DNA from: CADCTB01 sp035494015
Lineage (GTDB): Bacteria > Actinomycetota > Acidimicrobiia > Acidimicrobiales > AC-14
DNA length: 64,000 nucleotides
Assembly (NCBI GenBank): GCA_035494015.1
Contig: DATJHJ010000049.1
Location: 35,548 to 99,547, forward strand
Direction: 5' to 3'
The position numbers were made by a program, and so were the translations under genes. Numbering within the stretch: the stretch's first letter is position 1; each line of letters begins with the position of its first letter. This document shows positions 29,981 through 37,901 of the stretch, in pieces. The notes beneath the pieces are model-generated. The model did no database searches. It saw nothing but the letters and a program-made list of their open reading frames with translations, and was not told the origin of the DNA.

Positions 29981-31828
29981 TCAGCCGGCGAGCTTGCGAG
30001 CGGCGCCCGCAATCGACTCGGCGTCGAGGCCGGCGGCGGCGAGGCACTCGTCGGGCTTGGCCGAGCCCGGCATGTGGGTGACGGCCAGCTTGACCAGCTT
30101 GAGGGGGATGTCGAGCTGGGCCTCGCCCAAGGCTGCGGCCACCGCGTCGCCGATGCCGCCCTCGGCCCAGTGGTCCTCGACGGTCAGCACCCGCCCGCCC
30201 GTGGCCTTGGCCGCCTCGACGAGCGTGGCCGTGTCGATGGGCTTCACCGAGTACAGGTCGATGACCCGGGCGGCCACGCCGTCGGCGGCCAGGGCGTCGG
30301 CCGCCTTCAGGGACTCGTGCAGCGTGATCCCGGCGGCGACGATGGTCACCTTGTCGTCGGCCGACGACCGCAGCACCTTGGACCCGCCGATCTCGAACGT
30401 CTCGTCCGGCCCGTAGAGGACCTCGGTGTTGCCGCGGGTCGTGCGCAGGTAGGCGATGCCCTGGGGGATGTCGGCCATCTGGGCGACCAGGTGGGCAGTC
30501 TGCACCGCGTCGCTCGGGTACAGGACCGTGCTGTTGTGGATGGCCCGGAACATGGCCAGATCCTCCAGGCCCATCTGCGACGGGCCGTCCTCGCCGATGG
30601 AGACGCCGGCGTGGGAACCGCACACGTTCATGCGGGCCTGGCTGACCGCGGCCATGCGGATGAAGTCGTAGGCCCGGGAGAGGAAGGCGGCGAAGGTCGA
30701 CGAGTAGGGCATCCAGCCGCGGACCTGGAAGCCCACCGCGGTGGCGATCATCTGCTGCTCGGCGATGTAGGACTCGAAGTACCGGTCCGGGTGGGCCTTG
30801 CGGAAGATCTCCGAGTAGGTGGAGTTGGATACCTCGCCGTCGAGGGCGACCACGTCGCCCCGGGCGGAACCCAGGGCGGCCAGGGCGTCGCCGTAGGCCT
30901 TGCGGGTGGCCACCTTCTCGCCCTTGTCGTAGCTCGGCAGCTCCAGGGCGCCGGTGTCGAAGACGTGGGGCTTGGCGTCGGCCGGGGGCTTCGGGACCTG
31001 GATGACGATGCTGCGGTCGCCGCCCAGCTCCTTGATGGCGTCCTCGTAGTCGGGGACGGCCTTGCCGTGGGCGTTGAGCTGGTCCTCGACCGACTTCACG
31101 CCCTTGCCCTTCTTGGTCTTGGCGATGAGGACGGTGGGCTTGCCCTTGGTGGCGAGGGCCTCGGCGAAGGCGGCGTCGATGGCCTCGACGTCGTGGCCGT
31201 CCAGCTCGATGGCGTGCCAGCCGAAGGCCTCGGCCCGGTTGCGGTAGGCGTCCAGATCCCAGGCGTGGCGGGTCGGGCCGCTCTGGCCCAGCCGGTTGAC
31301 GTCGATGATGGCGGTGAGGTTGTCCAGGCCCAGGAAGCCGGCCTCTTCGAACGCCTCCCAGATCGAGCCCTCGGCCATCTCCGAGTCGCCGCAGAGGACC
31401 CAGGTGCGGTAGTCGAGCTGGTCGAGCTTCTTGGCCGCGATGGCCACGCCGACGGCGATGGGCAGGCCCTGGCCGAGCGAGCCCGTGGCCACGTCGACCC
31501 ACGGGATGTCGGGCGTGGGGTGGCCCTCCAGGCGGCTGCCCAGCTGGCGGTACGTGGCCATCTCCTCGTTCGTCACCGCGCCGACCGCCTTGTAGATGGC
31601 GTACAGCAGGGGCGAGGCGTGGCCCTTGGAGAAGATCAGGTGGTCGTTGGCCGGGTTCTCCGGCGCGTCGAAGTCGTAGTGCAGGTACTTGCTGATCAGC
31701 ACCGCCATGAGGTCGGCGGCGGACATCGAGGACGTCGGGTGGCCCGAATTGGCCTCACCGCTGATCCGCACCGAGTCCACCCGCAGCTGCTGCCCGAGCT
31801 CCTGCCAACCCTGCTTCTCGTCGCTCAT
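29981..31828 (-). CDS. tkt: Transketolase
   Basis: A 615-residue transketolase. Thiamine pyrophosphate is bound through GDSEMAEGSIWEAFEEAGFLGLDNLTAIIDVN; other signatures are SGHPTSSMSAADLM, FSKGHASPLLYA, DGPSQMGLEDL, and the C-terminal domain with VEDHWAEGGIGDAV. It interconverts pentose and hexose phosphates. The length is closer to the short form found in animals than to the 660-residue E. coli type. ATG 31828 is favoured over the upstream ATG at 31858 because TAGGAT lies seven bases ahead. It is divergent from the rest of the pentose phosphate genes. Confidence 0.95.
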   Translation of the reverse strand: MSDEKQGWQELGQQLRVDSVRISGEANSGHPTSSMSAADLMAVLISKYLHYDFDAPENPANDHLIFSKGHASPLLYAIYKAVGAVTNEEMATYRQLGSRLEGHPTPDIPWVDVATGSLGQGLPIAVGVAIAAKKLDQLDYRTWVLCGDSEMAEGSIWEAFEEAGFLGLDNLTAIIDVNRLGQSGPTRHAWDLDAYRNRAEAFGWHAIELDGHDVEAIDAAFAEALATKGKPTVLIAKTKKGKGVKSVEDQLNAHGKAVPDYEDAIKELGGDRSIVIQVPKPPADAKPHVFDTGALELPSYDKGEKVATRKAYGDALAALGSARGDVVALDGEVSNSTYSEIFRKAHPDRYFESYIAEQQMIATAVGFQVRGWMPYSSTFAAFLSRAYDFIRMAAVSQARMNVCGSHAGVSIGEDGPSQMGLEDLAMFRAIHNSTVLYPSDAVQTAHLVAQMADIPQGIAYLRTTRGNTEVLYGPDETFEIGGSKVLRSSADDKVTIVAAGITLHESLKAADALAADGVAARVIDLYSVKPIDTATLVEAAKATGGRVLTVEDHWAEGGIGDAVAAALGEAQLDIPLKLVKLAVTHMPGSAKPDECLAAAGLDAESIAGAARKLAG

Positions 31829-31835
31829 GCCCCCA

Positions 31836-31841
31836 ATCCTA
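31836..31841 (-). promoter_or_regulatory. Predicted -10 hexamer of tkt (leaderless)
   Basis: Minus-strand TAGGAT, seven bases, then ATG 31828. Confidence 0.55.
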
Positions 31842-31874
31842 TGTCCGCTCTGCGGCATGGCCCCAAACGAGAAC

Positions 31875-31880
31875 TACCGT
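31875..31880 (+). promoter_or_regulatory. Predicted -10 hexamer of the unknown gene at 31888
   Basis: TACCGT, seven bases, then ATG 31888. Together with the tkt hexamer it defines a compact divergent promoter pair of under 50 bases. Confidence 0.55.
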
Positions 31881-31887
31881 TCAGTCA

Positions 31888-32274
31888 ATGGACATCGTGG
31901 CTGCTCTGTTCGTGGAAGGGATCAACCAGCGCCAGGTCCCCGGGCCGGCCACCAGGTTCGACCTGACGGGCGTCATGTTCTCCCTGCCCGCCCCCGGCGA
32001 CCTGCCCGTCGAGATCGCTCCCCACCTGGTGGTGTTCGTCCGCTGCCCCCCGGACGAGCCGGGCACGGGGACGTTGGAGGTCGAGTTCCTGGACGGCGAG
32101 GGCAAGGAGGTGGCCCGCAACGCCCAACCCGTCACCGTCCAGCCCGGCAAGTTCGGCCGGCTCCTGGTCAAGGGCGAGCTGACGTACGAGTCCTACGGGA
32201 CCATCGAGGCCCACGTGCGCCTCACCGGCGGGGCCGACGTGGTCGTCCCCCTCACCCTGCTGCCCCCGGCCTGA
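31888..32274 (+). CDS. Conserved-looking protein of unknown function
   Basis: A 128-residue protein I do not firmly recognise. It is rich in predicted beta strands (DIVAALFVEGINQR, APHLVVFVRC, GTLEVEFLDGEGKEVA, YGTIEAHVRLTGGADVVVPLTL), has no signal peptide or membrane segment and resembles DUF6941-type small beta proteins. Its codon use is like that of its neighbours, and ATG 31888 follows a good TANNNT hexamer. It lies four bases ahead of the FIST gene, presumably in one transcript with it. Confidence 0.75.
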   Translation: MDIVAALFVEGINQRQVPGPATRFDLTGVMFSLPAPGDLPVEIAPHLVVFVRCPPDEPGTGTLEVEFLDGEGKEVARNAQPVTVQPGKFGRLLVKGELTYESYGTIEAHVRLTGGADVVVPLTLLPPA

Positions 32275-32278
32275 GTCG

Positions 32279-33460
32279 ATGACCCGTCCCTTCGCCGCCG
32301 CCCTGTCCCAGCACCCCAGCGTGCCCGTGGCCACCGGCGAGGTGATCGGCCAGGTCCTGGAGGGCCTGGGCGACGACGGGCCTCCATTGGGTTCAGGCAC
32401 GCAGCCTGGCGTCCCCGACCTGGCCTTGGTCTTCGTCACGCCGGTCTTCGCCCCCCACCTGGAGGAGATCGCCGCCACCATCCGGGCCGCGCTGCAGCCG
32501 CGGGCCCTGCTGGGCTGCGCCGCGGTTTCGGTCGTGGGCGGCAACCAGGAGGTCGAGCGGGGCCCGGCCATCTCGCTGTGGGCCGGCCGCACCGGTCCGG
32601 TGACCCCCTTCCACCTGACCGTGGTCCGGGCGCCCGACGGGTTCGCCTTCACCGGCTGGCCGGACGACCTGCCCGAGGACCCCAGCGCCCTGCTGCTCCT
32701 GCCCGACCCGTTCAGCTTCCCGACCGACGAGCTGCTCAAGCGCCTGGAGGTCGACCGCCCGGGCATGCCCGTCGTCGGCGGCCTGGCCTCCGCCGCCCGC
32801 CAGGCCGGCGGCAACCGGCTGGTCATCGACGACCAGGTGGTCAACCACGGCGCGGTGGGCGCCTTCCTCGGGCCGGAGGTCGAGGTCACCACCGTCGTCT
32901 CCCAGGGGTGCCGGCCGGTCGGCCACCCCTTCGTCGTCACCCGGGCCGAGGACAACATCGTCTACGAGCTGGCCGGTCGCTCCGCCGTCGAGCGGCTGCA
33001 GGAGGTGGCGGCGGCCCTGTCCGACGAGGACCGCGAGCTGCTGGCCGACATGGTGCAGATCGGCCGGGTGATCGACGAGAGCAAGGTCGACTTCGGCCCG
33101 GGCGACTTCCTGGTCCGCCCGGTCGTCGGCGCCGACCCCAACAGCGGGGCCCTCCGGGTGGGCGACGTGGTCTCCGTCGGGTCCACGGCCCAGTTCCAGA
33201 TCCGCGACGCCACCTCCGCCGACCTGGACCTTCGCCGCATGGTCGGCGGGCAAAAGGCCGAGGCCGCCCTGGTCTTCACCTGCAACGGCCGGGGCACCCA
33301 CCTGTTCCCCCAACCCAACCACGACGCCGAGGTGGTGTCGGAGAGCCTGCCCGGCGCGCCGGTGGCGGGCATGTTCTGCGCCGGCGAGCTCGGCCCCATC
33401 GGGGACCAGAACTTCATGCACGGCTTCACCGCGTCGATCGTGCTCCTATCCGTTCCGTAA
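32279..33460 (+). CDS. FIST-domain protein
   Basis: A 393-residue protein with the FIST N and C domains: QPRALLGCAAVSVVGGNQEVERGPAISLW and PGMPVVGGLASAARQAG in the first, then FVVTRAEDNIVYELAGRSAVERLQEV, VLVRPVVGAD-like FLVRPVVGADPNSGALRVGDVV, and FTCNGRGTHLF near the end. FIST domains are thought to bind small ligands such as amino acids in signalling proteins. Here it is a stand-alone cytoplasmic protein inside a pentose phosphate gene block, so it could sense a metabolite of that pathway (inference). Confidence 0.9.
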   Translation: MTRPFAAALSQHPSVPVATGEVIGQVLEGLGDDGPPLGSGTQPGVPDLALVFVTPVFAPHLEEIAATIRAALQPRALLGCAAVSVVGGNQEVERGPAISLWAGRTGPVTPFHLTVVRAPDGFAFTGWPDDLPEDPSALLLLPDPFSFPTDELLKRLEVDRPGMPVVGGLASAARQAGGNRLVIDDQVVNHGAVGAFLGPEVEVTTVVSQGCRPVGHPFVVTRAEDNIVYELAGRSAVERLQEVAAALSDEDRELLADMVQIGRVIDESKVDFGPGDFLVRPVVGADPNSGALRVGDVVSVGSTAQFQIRDATSADLDLRRMVGGQKAEAALVFTCNGRGTHLFPQPNHDAEVVSESLPGAPVAGMFCAGELGPIGDQNFMHGFTASIVLLSVP

Positions 33461-33465
33461 GGGCG

Positions 33466-33471
33466 TAGCGT
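33466..33471 (+). promoter_or_regulatory. Predicted -10 hexamer of tal
   Basis: TAGCGT, seven bases, then ATG 33479. Confidence 0.55.
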
Positions 33472-33478
33472 CGTAGGC

Positions 33479-34582
33479 ATGACGACGCGACTCCAGCGAC
33501 TGTTCCAGGAGCAGGGCCAGAGCCCGTGGCTGGACAACCTCAAGCGGGGGTACCTGACCAGCGGCGAGCTGATGCGGTTCATCGACGAGGGGATCAGGGG
33601 GATCACGTCCAACCCCACGATCTTCCAGAAGGCCATCGTGGGCCAGGCCGCCTACGACGACCAGTTCCGGTCGCTCATGGAGCGCCACGAGTCGGTGGAC
33701 GACGTCTACTGGGACCTGGTCATCGACGACGTGGAGCACGCCCTCGGCCTGCTGCGCCCGCTCTACGACGAGAGCGGCGGCGGCGACGGGTTCGTCTCCC
33801 TGGAGGTGGCGCCCGGGCTGGCCAACGACACCGAGGGCACGATCGCCTCGGCCCGCGACCTCCACCAGCGGATCGCCAAGCCGAACCTGCTGGTCAAGAT
33901 CCCGGCCACCGCGGCCGGCGTCCCTGCCATCCAGCAGATGATCGCCGAGGGTCGCAGCATCAACATCACCCTGATCTTCTCGATCGACCGCTACGCCGAG
34001 GTGATCGAGGCCTACCTGTCCGGCCTGGAGGCCTGCAGCGGCGACCTGTCCCGGATCCACAGCGTGGCCTCCTTCTTCGTCAGCCGGGTGGACACCGAGG
34101 TCGACCGGCGGCTGGCCAAGATCGGCACCGACGAGGCCCTGGCCCTGCAGGGCAAGGCAGCCATCGCCCAGGCCAAGCAGGCCTACGAGCTGTTCACCAC
34201 CCGGTTCAGCGGCGAGCGGTGGGAGGCCCTGTCCGACCGGGGCGCCCGGGTGCAGCGCCCGCTGTGGGCGTCGACCTCGACCAAGAACCCCGCCTACCCG
34301 GACACCCTGTACGTCGACAACCTGATCGGCCCCGACCCCATCAACACCATGCCGGACGCCACCATCGACGCCTTCGAGCGCCGGGGCACGGTGGCCTGCA
34401 CCGTCAGCAAGGACATCGACCACGCCCACCAGGTGATGGCCGACCTCGATCGCATCGGCGTCGACATGGCCGACGTGAGCCGGGTGCTGGAGGAGGAGGG
34501 CGTGGCGTCGTTCTCCAAGTCCTTCGACGAGCTGATGGGCGCCCTGGCCGACAAGGCGGCCGAGCTCAACGCCACCGGTTGA
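33479..34582 (+). CDS. tal: Transaldolase
   Basis: A 367-residue transaldolase of the actinobacterial type. The signatures are GITSNPTIFQKAI near residue 41 and the Schiff-base lysine in NLLVKIPATAAG. Other features are SVASFFVSRVDTEVDRRL and the C-terminal region with GTVACTVSKDIDHAHQVMADL. It transfers a dihydroxyacetone unit between sedoheptulose-7-phosphate and glyceraldehyde-3-phosphate. It is the first of a tight run tal-zwf-opcA-pgl but has its own promoter hexamer. Length is normal for the class. Confidence 0.96.
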   Translation: MTTRLQRLFQEQGQSPWLDNLKRGYLTSGELMRFIDEGIRGITSNPTIFQKAIVGQAAYDDQFRSLMERHESVDDVYWDLVIDDVEHALGLLRPLYDESGGGDGFVSLEVAPGLANDTEGTIASARDLHQRIAKPNLLVKIPATAAGVPAIQQMIAEGRSINITLIFSIDRYAEVIEAYLSGLEACSGDLSRIHSVASFFVSRVDTEVDRRLAKIGTDEALALQGKAAIAQAKQAYELFTTRFSGERWEALSDRGARVQRPLWASTSTKNPAYPDTLYVDNLIGPDPINTMPDATIDAFERRGTVACTVSKDIDHAHQVMADLDRIGVDMADVSRVLEEEGVASFSKSFDELMGALADKAAELNATG

Positions 34583-34618
34583 GCCCGACCACGGCCCCCA
34601 CTCCCACCCCCGCTCCAA

Positions 34619-34624
34619 TAGCAT
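34619..34624 (+). promoter_or_regulatory. Predicted -10 hexamer of zwf
   Basis: TAGCAT, seven bases, then ATG 34632. A second entry for transcription downstream of tal. Confidence 0.55.
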
Positions 34625-34631
34625 CGGCGCC

Positions 34632-36179
34632 ATGACGGCGCTCGATCGTTTGGCCGGCGAGAACCCCCTGGCGGAAGCGGCCGGCGAGCGCGTCGCCCCC
34701 CCGGCCATCCTGGTCGTGTTCGGGGCCTCCGGGGACCTGACCAGCCGCAAGCTCATGCCCGCGGTCGAGAACCTGGCCCTGCGCCGGCTGCTCCCGACCG
34801 GGTTCTCGGTGGTCGGCGTGGCCCGGACCGAGATGGGCGACGACGAGTTCCGCGAGCGCATGCGCGAGGCGGTGGCCGAGTCGGGCGGCGGCGGCGAGGA
34901 AGCCAAGCACGTCTGGGAGGCCTTCACCGGCGGCTTCCGCTACGTGGCCGGCGACTACAACGACCCGCAGACGTTCAAGAAGCTGAAGGACGTCCTCGAC
35001 GCCCTCGACGCCGACCGGGGCACGGCGCAGAACCGGCTGTACTACCTGGCCACCCCGCCCGACACGTTCCCGGTGGTGGTGAAGGGGCTCCAGCAGTGCG
35101 GCCTGAACAAGCCGGCGCACGACCAGGCCTTCGTCCGCGTCGTCATCGAGAAGCCCTTCGGCCGCGACACCCGCTCGGCGACCCAGCTCGACGAGGTGGT
35201 GCACGAGGCGTTCGAAGAGCGCCAGGTGTACCGGATCGACCACTACCTGGGGAAGGAGACGGTCCAGAACGTCCTGGCCCTGCGCTTCGCCAATGCCATC
35301 TTCGAGCCCATCTGGAACCGTCGCTACGTCGACCACGTCCAGATCACCGTGGCCGAGTCCCTGGGGGTGGGCCACCGGGGCGGGTTCTACGAGAAGGCCG
35401 GCGCCCTGCGCGACATCGTCCAGAACCACGTCATGCAGGTCCTGGCCCTGACCCTGATGGAGCCGCCCGCCACCTTCGACGCCGGGGGCATCCGCGACGA
35501 GAAGGTCAAGGCCCTGCGGGCGGTCGACGTGATGTCGCCGGACGAGGTGGCCCAGAACGTGGTCCGGGCCCAGTACCGGGCCGGCTGGGTCCAGGGCTCG
35601 GAGGTCCACGGCTACCGCGACGAGGAGGGCGTCGACCCCCATAGCCAGACCGAGACCTACCTGGCCATGCGCCTCCACGTGGACAACTGGCGGTGGGCCG
35701 GGGTCCCGATCTACGTGCGCACCGGGAAGTACCTGCCCAAGCGGGTGACCGAGGTGGCGATGGAGTTCAAGACCGTCCCCCACCTGCCCTTCGCCATGAG
35801 CCAGGCCGAGGGCTTGGAGCCCGACGCCCTGGTGCTGCGCATCCAGCCCGACGAGGGCATCACCCTGCGCTTCGGGGCCAAGGTGCCCGGCCAGGCCTTC
35901 CGGGTCCGGTCGGTGTCGATGGACTTCTTCTACGGCGCCGCCTTCCTGGAGGAGACGCCCGAGGCCTACGAGCGCCTGCTGCTCGATGCCCTGCTCGGGG
36001 ACCCGACCCTGTTCATCCGCTCCGACGAGGTGGCCCAGGCGTGGCGCATCGTCGAGCCGGTCATCGACGCCTTCGAAGAGGGCGACCTGCCCCTCGCCCG
36101 CTACGAGGCCGGCACCTGGGGCCCGCCCGAGGCCGACGCCCTGCTGGACCGGGACGGCCGGCGCTGGCGCAAGCCCTGA
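34632..36179 (+). CDS. zwf: Glucose-6-phosphate 1-dehydrogenase
   Basis: A 515-residue enzyme. The nucleotide-binding motif is FGASGDLTSRKLMPAVENL, and the active site RIDHYLGKETVQNVLALRFAN carries the catalytic lysine and histidine of the family; EKPFGRD is also present. It oxidises glucose-6-phosphate with NADP+ (or F420 in some actinobacteria; this one is the ordinary NADP type by sequence). It is followed after five bases by opcA, its usual assembly partner, and then pgl. Length is typical. Confidence 0.97.
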   Translation: MTALDRLAGENPLAEAAGERVAPPAILVVFGASGDLTSRKLMPAVENLALRRLLPTGFSVVGVARTEMGDDEFRERMREAVAESGGGGEEAKHVWEAFTGGFRYVAGDYNDPQTFKKLKDVLDALDADRGTAQNRLYYLATPPDTFPVVVKGLQQCGLNKPAHDQAFVRVVIEKPFGRDTRSATQLDEVVHEAFEERQVYRIDHYLGKETVQNVLALRFANAIFEPIWNRRYVDHVQITVAESLGVGHRGGFYEKAGALRDIVQNHVMQVLALTLMEPPATFDAGGIRDEKVKALRAVDVMSPDEVAQNVVRAQYRAGWVQGSEVHGYRDEEGVDPHSQTETYLAMRLHVDNWRWAGVPIYVRTGKYLPKRVTEVAMEFKTVPHLPFAMSQAEGLEPDALVLRIQPDEGITLRFGAKVPGQAFRVRSVSMDFFYGAAFLEETPEAYERLLLDALLGDPTLFIRSDEVAQAWRIVEPVIDAFEEGDLPLARYEAGTWGPPEADALLDRDGRRWRKP

Positions 36180-36184
36180 CCACG

Positions 36185-37216
36185 ATGGCCCCCGAAAGCA
36201 CCTCGACCCCGGGGCTCACCACCATCGGCTCCTGGGAGTCGGACGACGTCACCCTGGCCCAGGTGGAGCGGGCCCTCTCCGACCTGCGCCGCCACGAGCA
36301 GCGGGCCGCGGTGCGGGCCAGCGTCCTCACCCTCGTCGTGGTCGTGCGCGACGCGGCGGAGTGCGCCAACGCCCGGGGCATCGTCCACGACCTCGGGACC
36401 CGCCACCCGTCGCGGACGCTGGTCATCGTGGCCGACGACAGCGAGCCGGACGCCCCCAACGGGGTCGACGCGTCCCTGTGGGTCCACGCCTTCGAGCGGG
36501 AGGGCCGCTCGGTGTGCTTCGAGGAGGTCGTCCTGCAGGTGCGGGGCAAGGCCCGCCACCACCTGGACTCGGTGGTCGACCCCTTCGCCCTCCCGGACGT
36601 ACCGATGGTCGTGTGGCTGCCGGTGGGCCTGCCCGCGCCCGGCGACCCGCTGATGCAGGCGGCCAACCGGGTGGTGGTGGACAGCCGGGCGGTCGCCGAG
36701 GCCGGGGGCGACGTGCTGGCCCGCAGCTACACCCTGGCCAAGCGCCTCCCGGTGGCCGACCTGTCCTGGATGCGCCTCGCGCTGTGGCGCAGCATGCTGG
36801 CCGGCCTGTTCGAGGGGGCGGTCAACCGCCCGTTCCTGGACGCGGTGGACCGGGTGGAGGTGGCCGGCAACCACGGCCCCCGGTTCCTGCTCGGCGGCTG
36901 GCTCCTCCGCCGCCTCCGGCTGCCACCGGCCCGGGTCGAGCTGCGCCGGGCCGACCACGTCTCGGTCACCATCCACGCCACGGCCACGGATGGTCGCCGC
37001 GGCACCTTCACCGTCGTCCGCCCCGGGCCCGAGCGGGTCATCCGGTCGTGCGTGTCCATCGAGGACGGCCCCCAAGTGGAGCAGACGGTGCGCATGCGCG
37101 AGCAGTGGCCGGCCCTGGCCCTGGCCTCCGCCCTGACCCGTGTCGGCCACGACGACGTGTACGAGGATGCCCTGGCCGGGGCCCGGGAGCTGCGGCTGGC
37201 GGGCGGCGGGGCGTGA
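36185..37216 (+). CDS. opcA: Glucose-6-phosphate dehydrogenase assembly protein OpcA
   Basis: A 343-residue protein matching OpcA, an allosteric activator of glucose-6-phosphate dehydrogenase in actinobacteria and cyanobacteria. Typical segments are ALSDLRRHEQRAAVRASVLTLVVV, RHPSRTLVIVADD, VDPFALPDVPMVVWLPVGLP and the C-terminal MREQWPALALASALTRVG. Its zwf partner lies five bases upstream. The stop overlaps the pgl start in GTGA. Confidence 0.95.
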   Translation: MAPESTSTPGLTTIGSWESDDVTLAQVERALSDLRRHEQRAAVRASVLTLVVVVRDAAECANARGIVHDLGTRHPSRTLVIVADDSEPDAPNGVDASLWVHAFEREGRSVCFEEVVLQVRGKARHHLDSVVDPFALPDVPMVVWLPVGLPAPGDPLMQAANRVVVDSRAVAEAGGDVLARSYTLAKRLPVADLSWMRLALWRSMLAGLFEGAVNRPFLDAVDRVEVAGNHGPRFLLGGWLLRRLRLPPARVELRRADHVSVTIHATATDGRRGTFTVVRPGPERVIRSCVSIEDGPQVEQTVRMREQWPALALASALTRVGHDDVYEDALAGARELRLAGGGA

Positions 37217-37881
37217 ACGGCGAGGTCATCGTCGTCGACGACGTCCCGGCCGAGTTCTCGGAGCGGGTGGTGGAGGCGTTCCACAACCGCCCGGGCGACG
37301 GCTTCTCGCTCGTCCTGTCGGGTGGGGGGACGGCCCGGCGCTGCTACGAACGCCTCGCTGCCGACGGGGCCGACCAGCTCGACTGGTGGCAGGTCGACGT
37401 CTACTGGGGCGACGAGCGCTGCGTCCCGCCCGACGACCCGGACTCCAACGAGCGCCTGGGCCGCGAGGCCCTGCTGGAGCGGGTGGGGGCGGCGAACGCG
37501 GTGTACCCCATGCGCTGCGACGACGGGCCCGACCCCTACCAGCAACGCGTGGCCCAGGCCGGCCGCCTCGACATCGTCCACCTCGGCCTCGGGCCCGACG
37601 GCCACACCGCCTCCCTGTTCCCCGGTTCGGCCGCCCTGGACGCCGACCCCGGCCGCCTGGTCGTCATGAACACCGATCCCACCGGCCGCAACGTCCACCG
37701 GCGGATGACGCTCACGTTCTCGGGCATCGCCCGGGCCCGGCTGGCCATGGTCACGGTCGAAGGTGCGGCCAAGCGGGACGCCTTCGCCGCCGTCTGCGCG
37801 GGAGACCCCGAGGTGCCGGCCACCCGCATTCAGGCCGACCGGGTCGTCTGGCTGGTCGACCCCGCGGCCGCCGGGCGCTGA
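37213..37881 (+). CDS. pgl: 6-Phosphogluconolactonase
   Basis: A 222-residue lactonase with LVLSGGGTARRCYERLA, the segment YWGDERCVPPDDPDSNERLGRE and the catalytic stretch GLGPDGHTASLFPG with the key histidine. It hydrolyses 6-phosphogluconolactone, the product of zwf, in the cytoplasm. The GTG start overlaps the opcA stop. It completes the oxidative pentose phosphate arm in this block, except that no gnd gene is seen in the window. Confidence 0.95.
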   Translation: MNGEVIVVDDVPAEFSERVVEAFHNRPGDGFSLVLSGGGTARRCYERLAADGADQLDWWQVDVYWGDERCVPPDDPDSNERLGREALLERVGAANAVYPMRCDDGPDPYQQRVAQAGRLDIVHLGLGPDGHTASLFPGSAALDADPGRLVVMNTDPTGRNVHRRMTLTFSGIARARLAMVTVEGAAKRDAFAAVCAGDPEVPATRIQADRVVWLVDPAAAGR

Positions 37882-37901
37882 GCGACCGGCAGACTGTCCC
37901 C

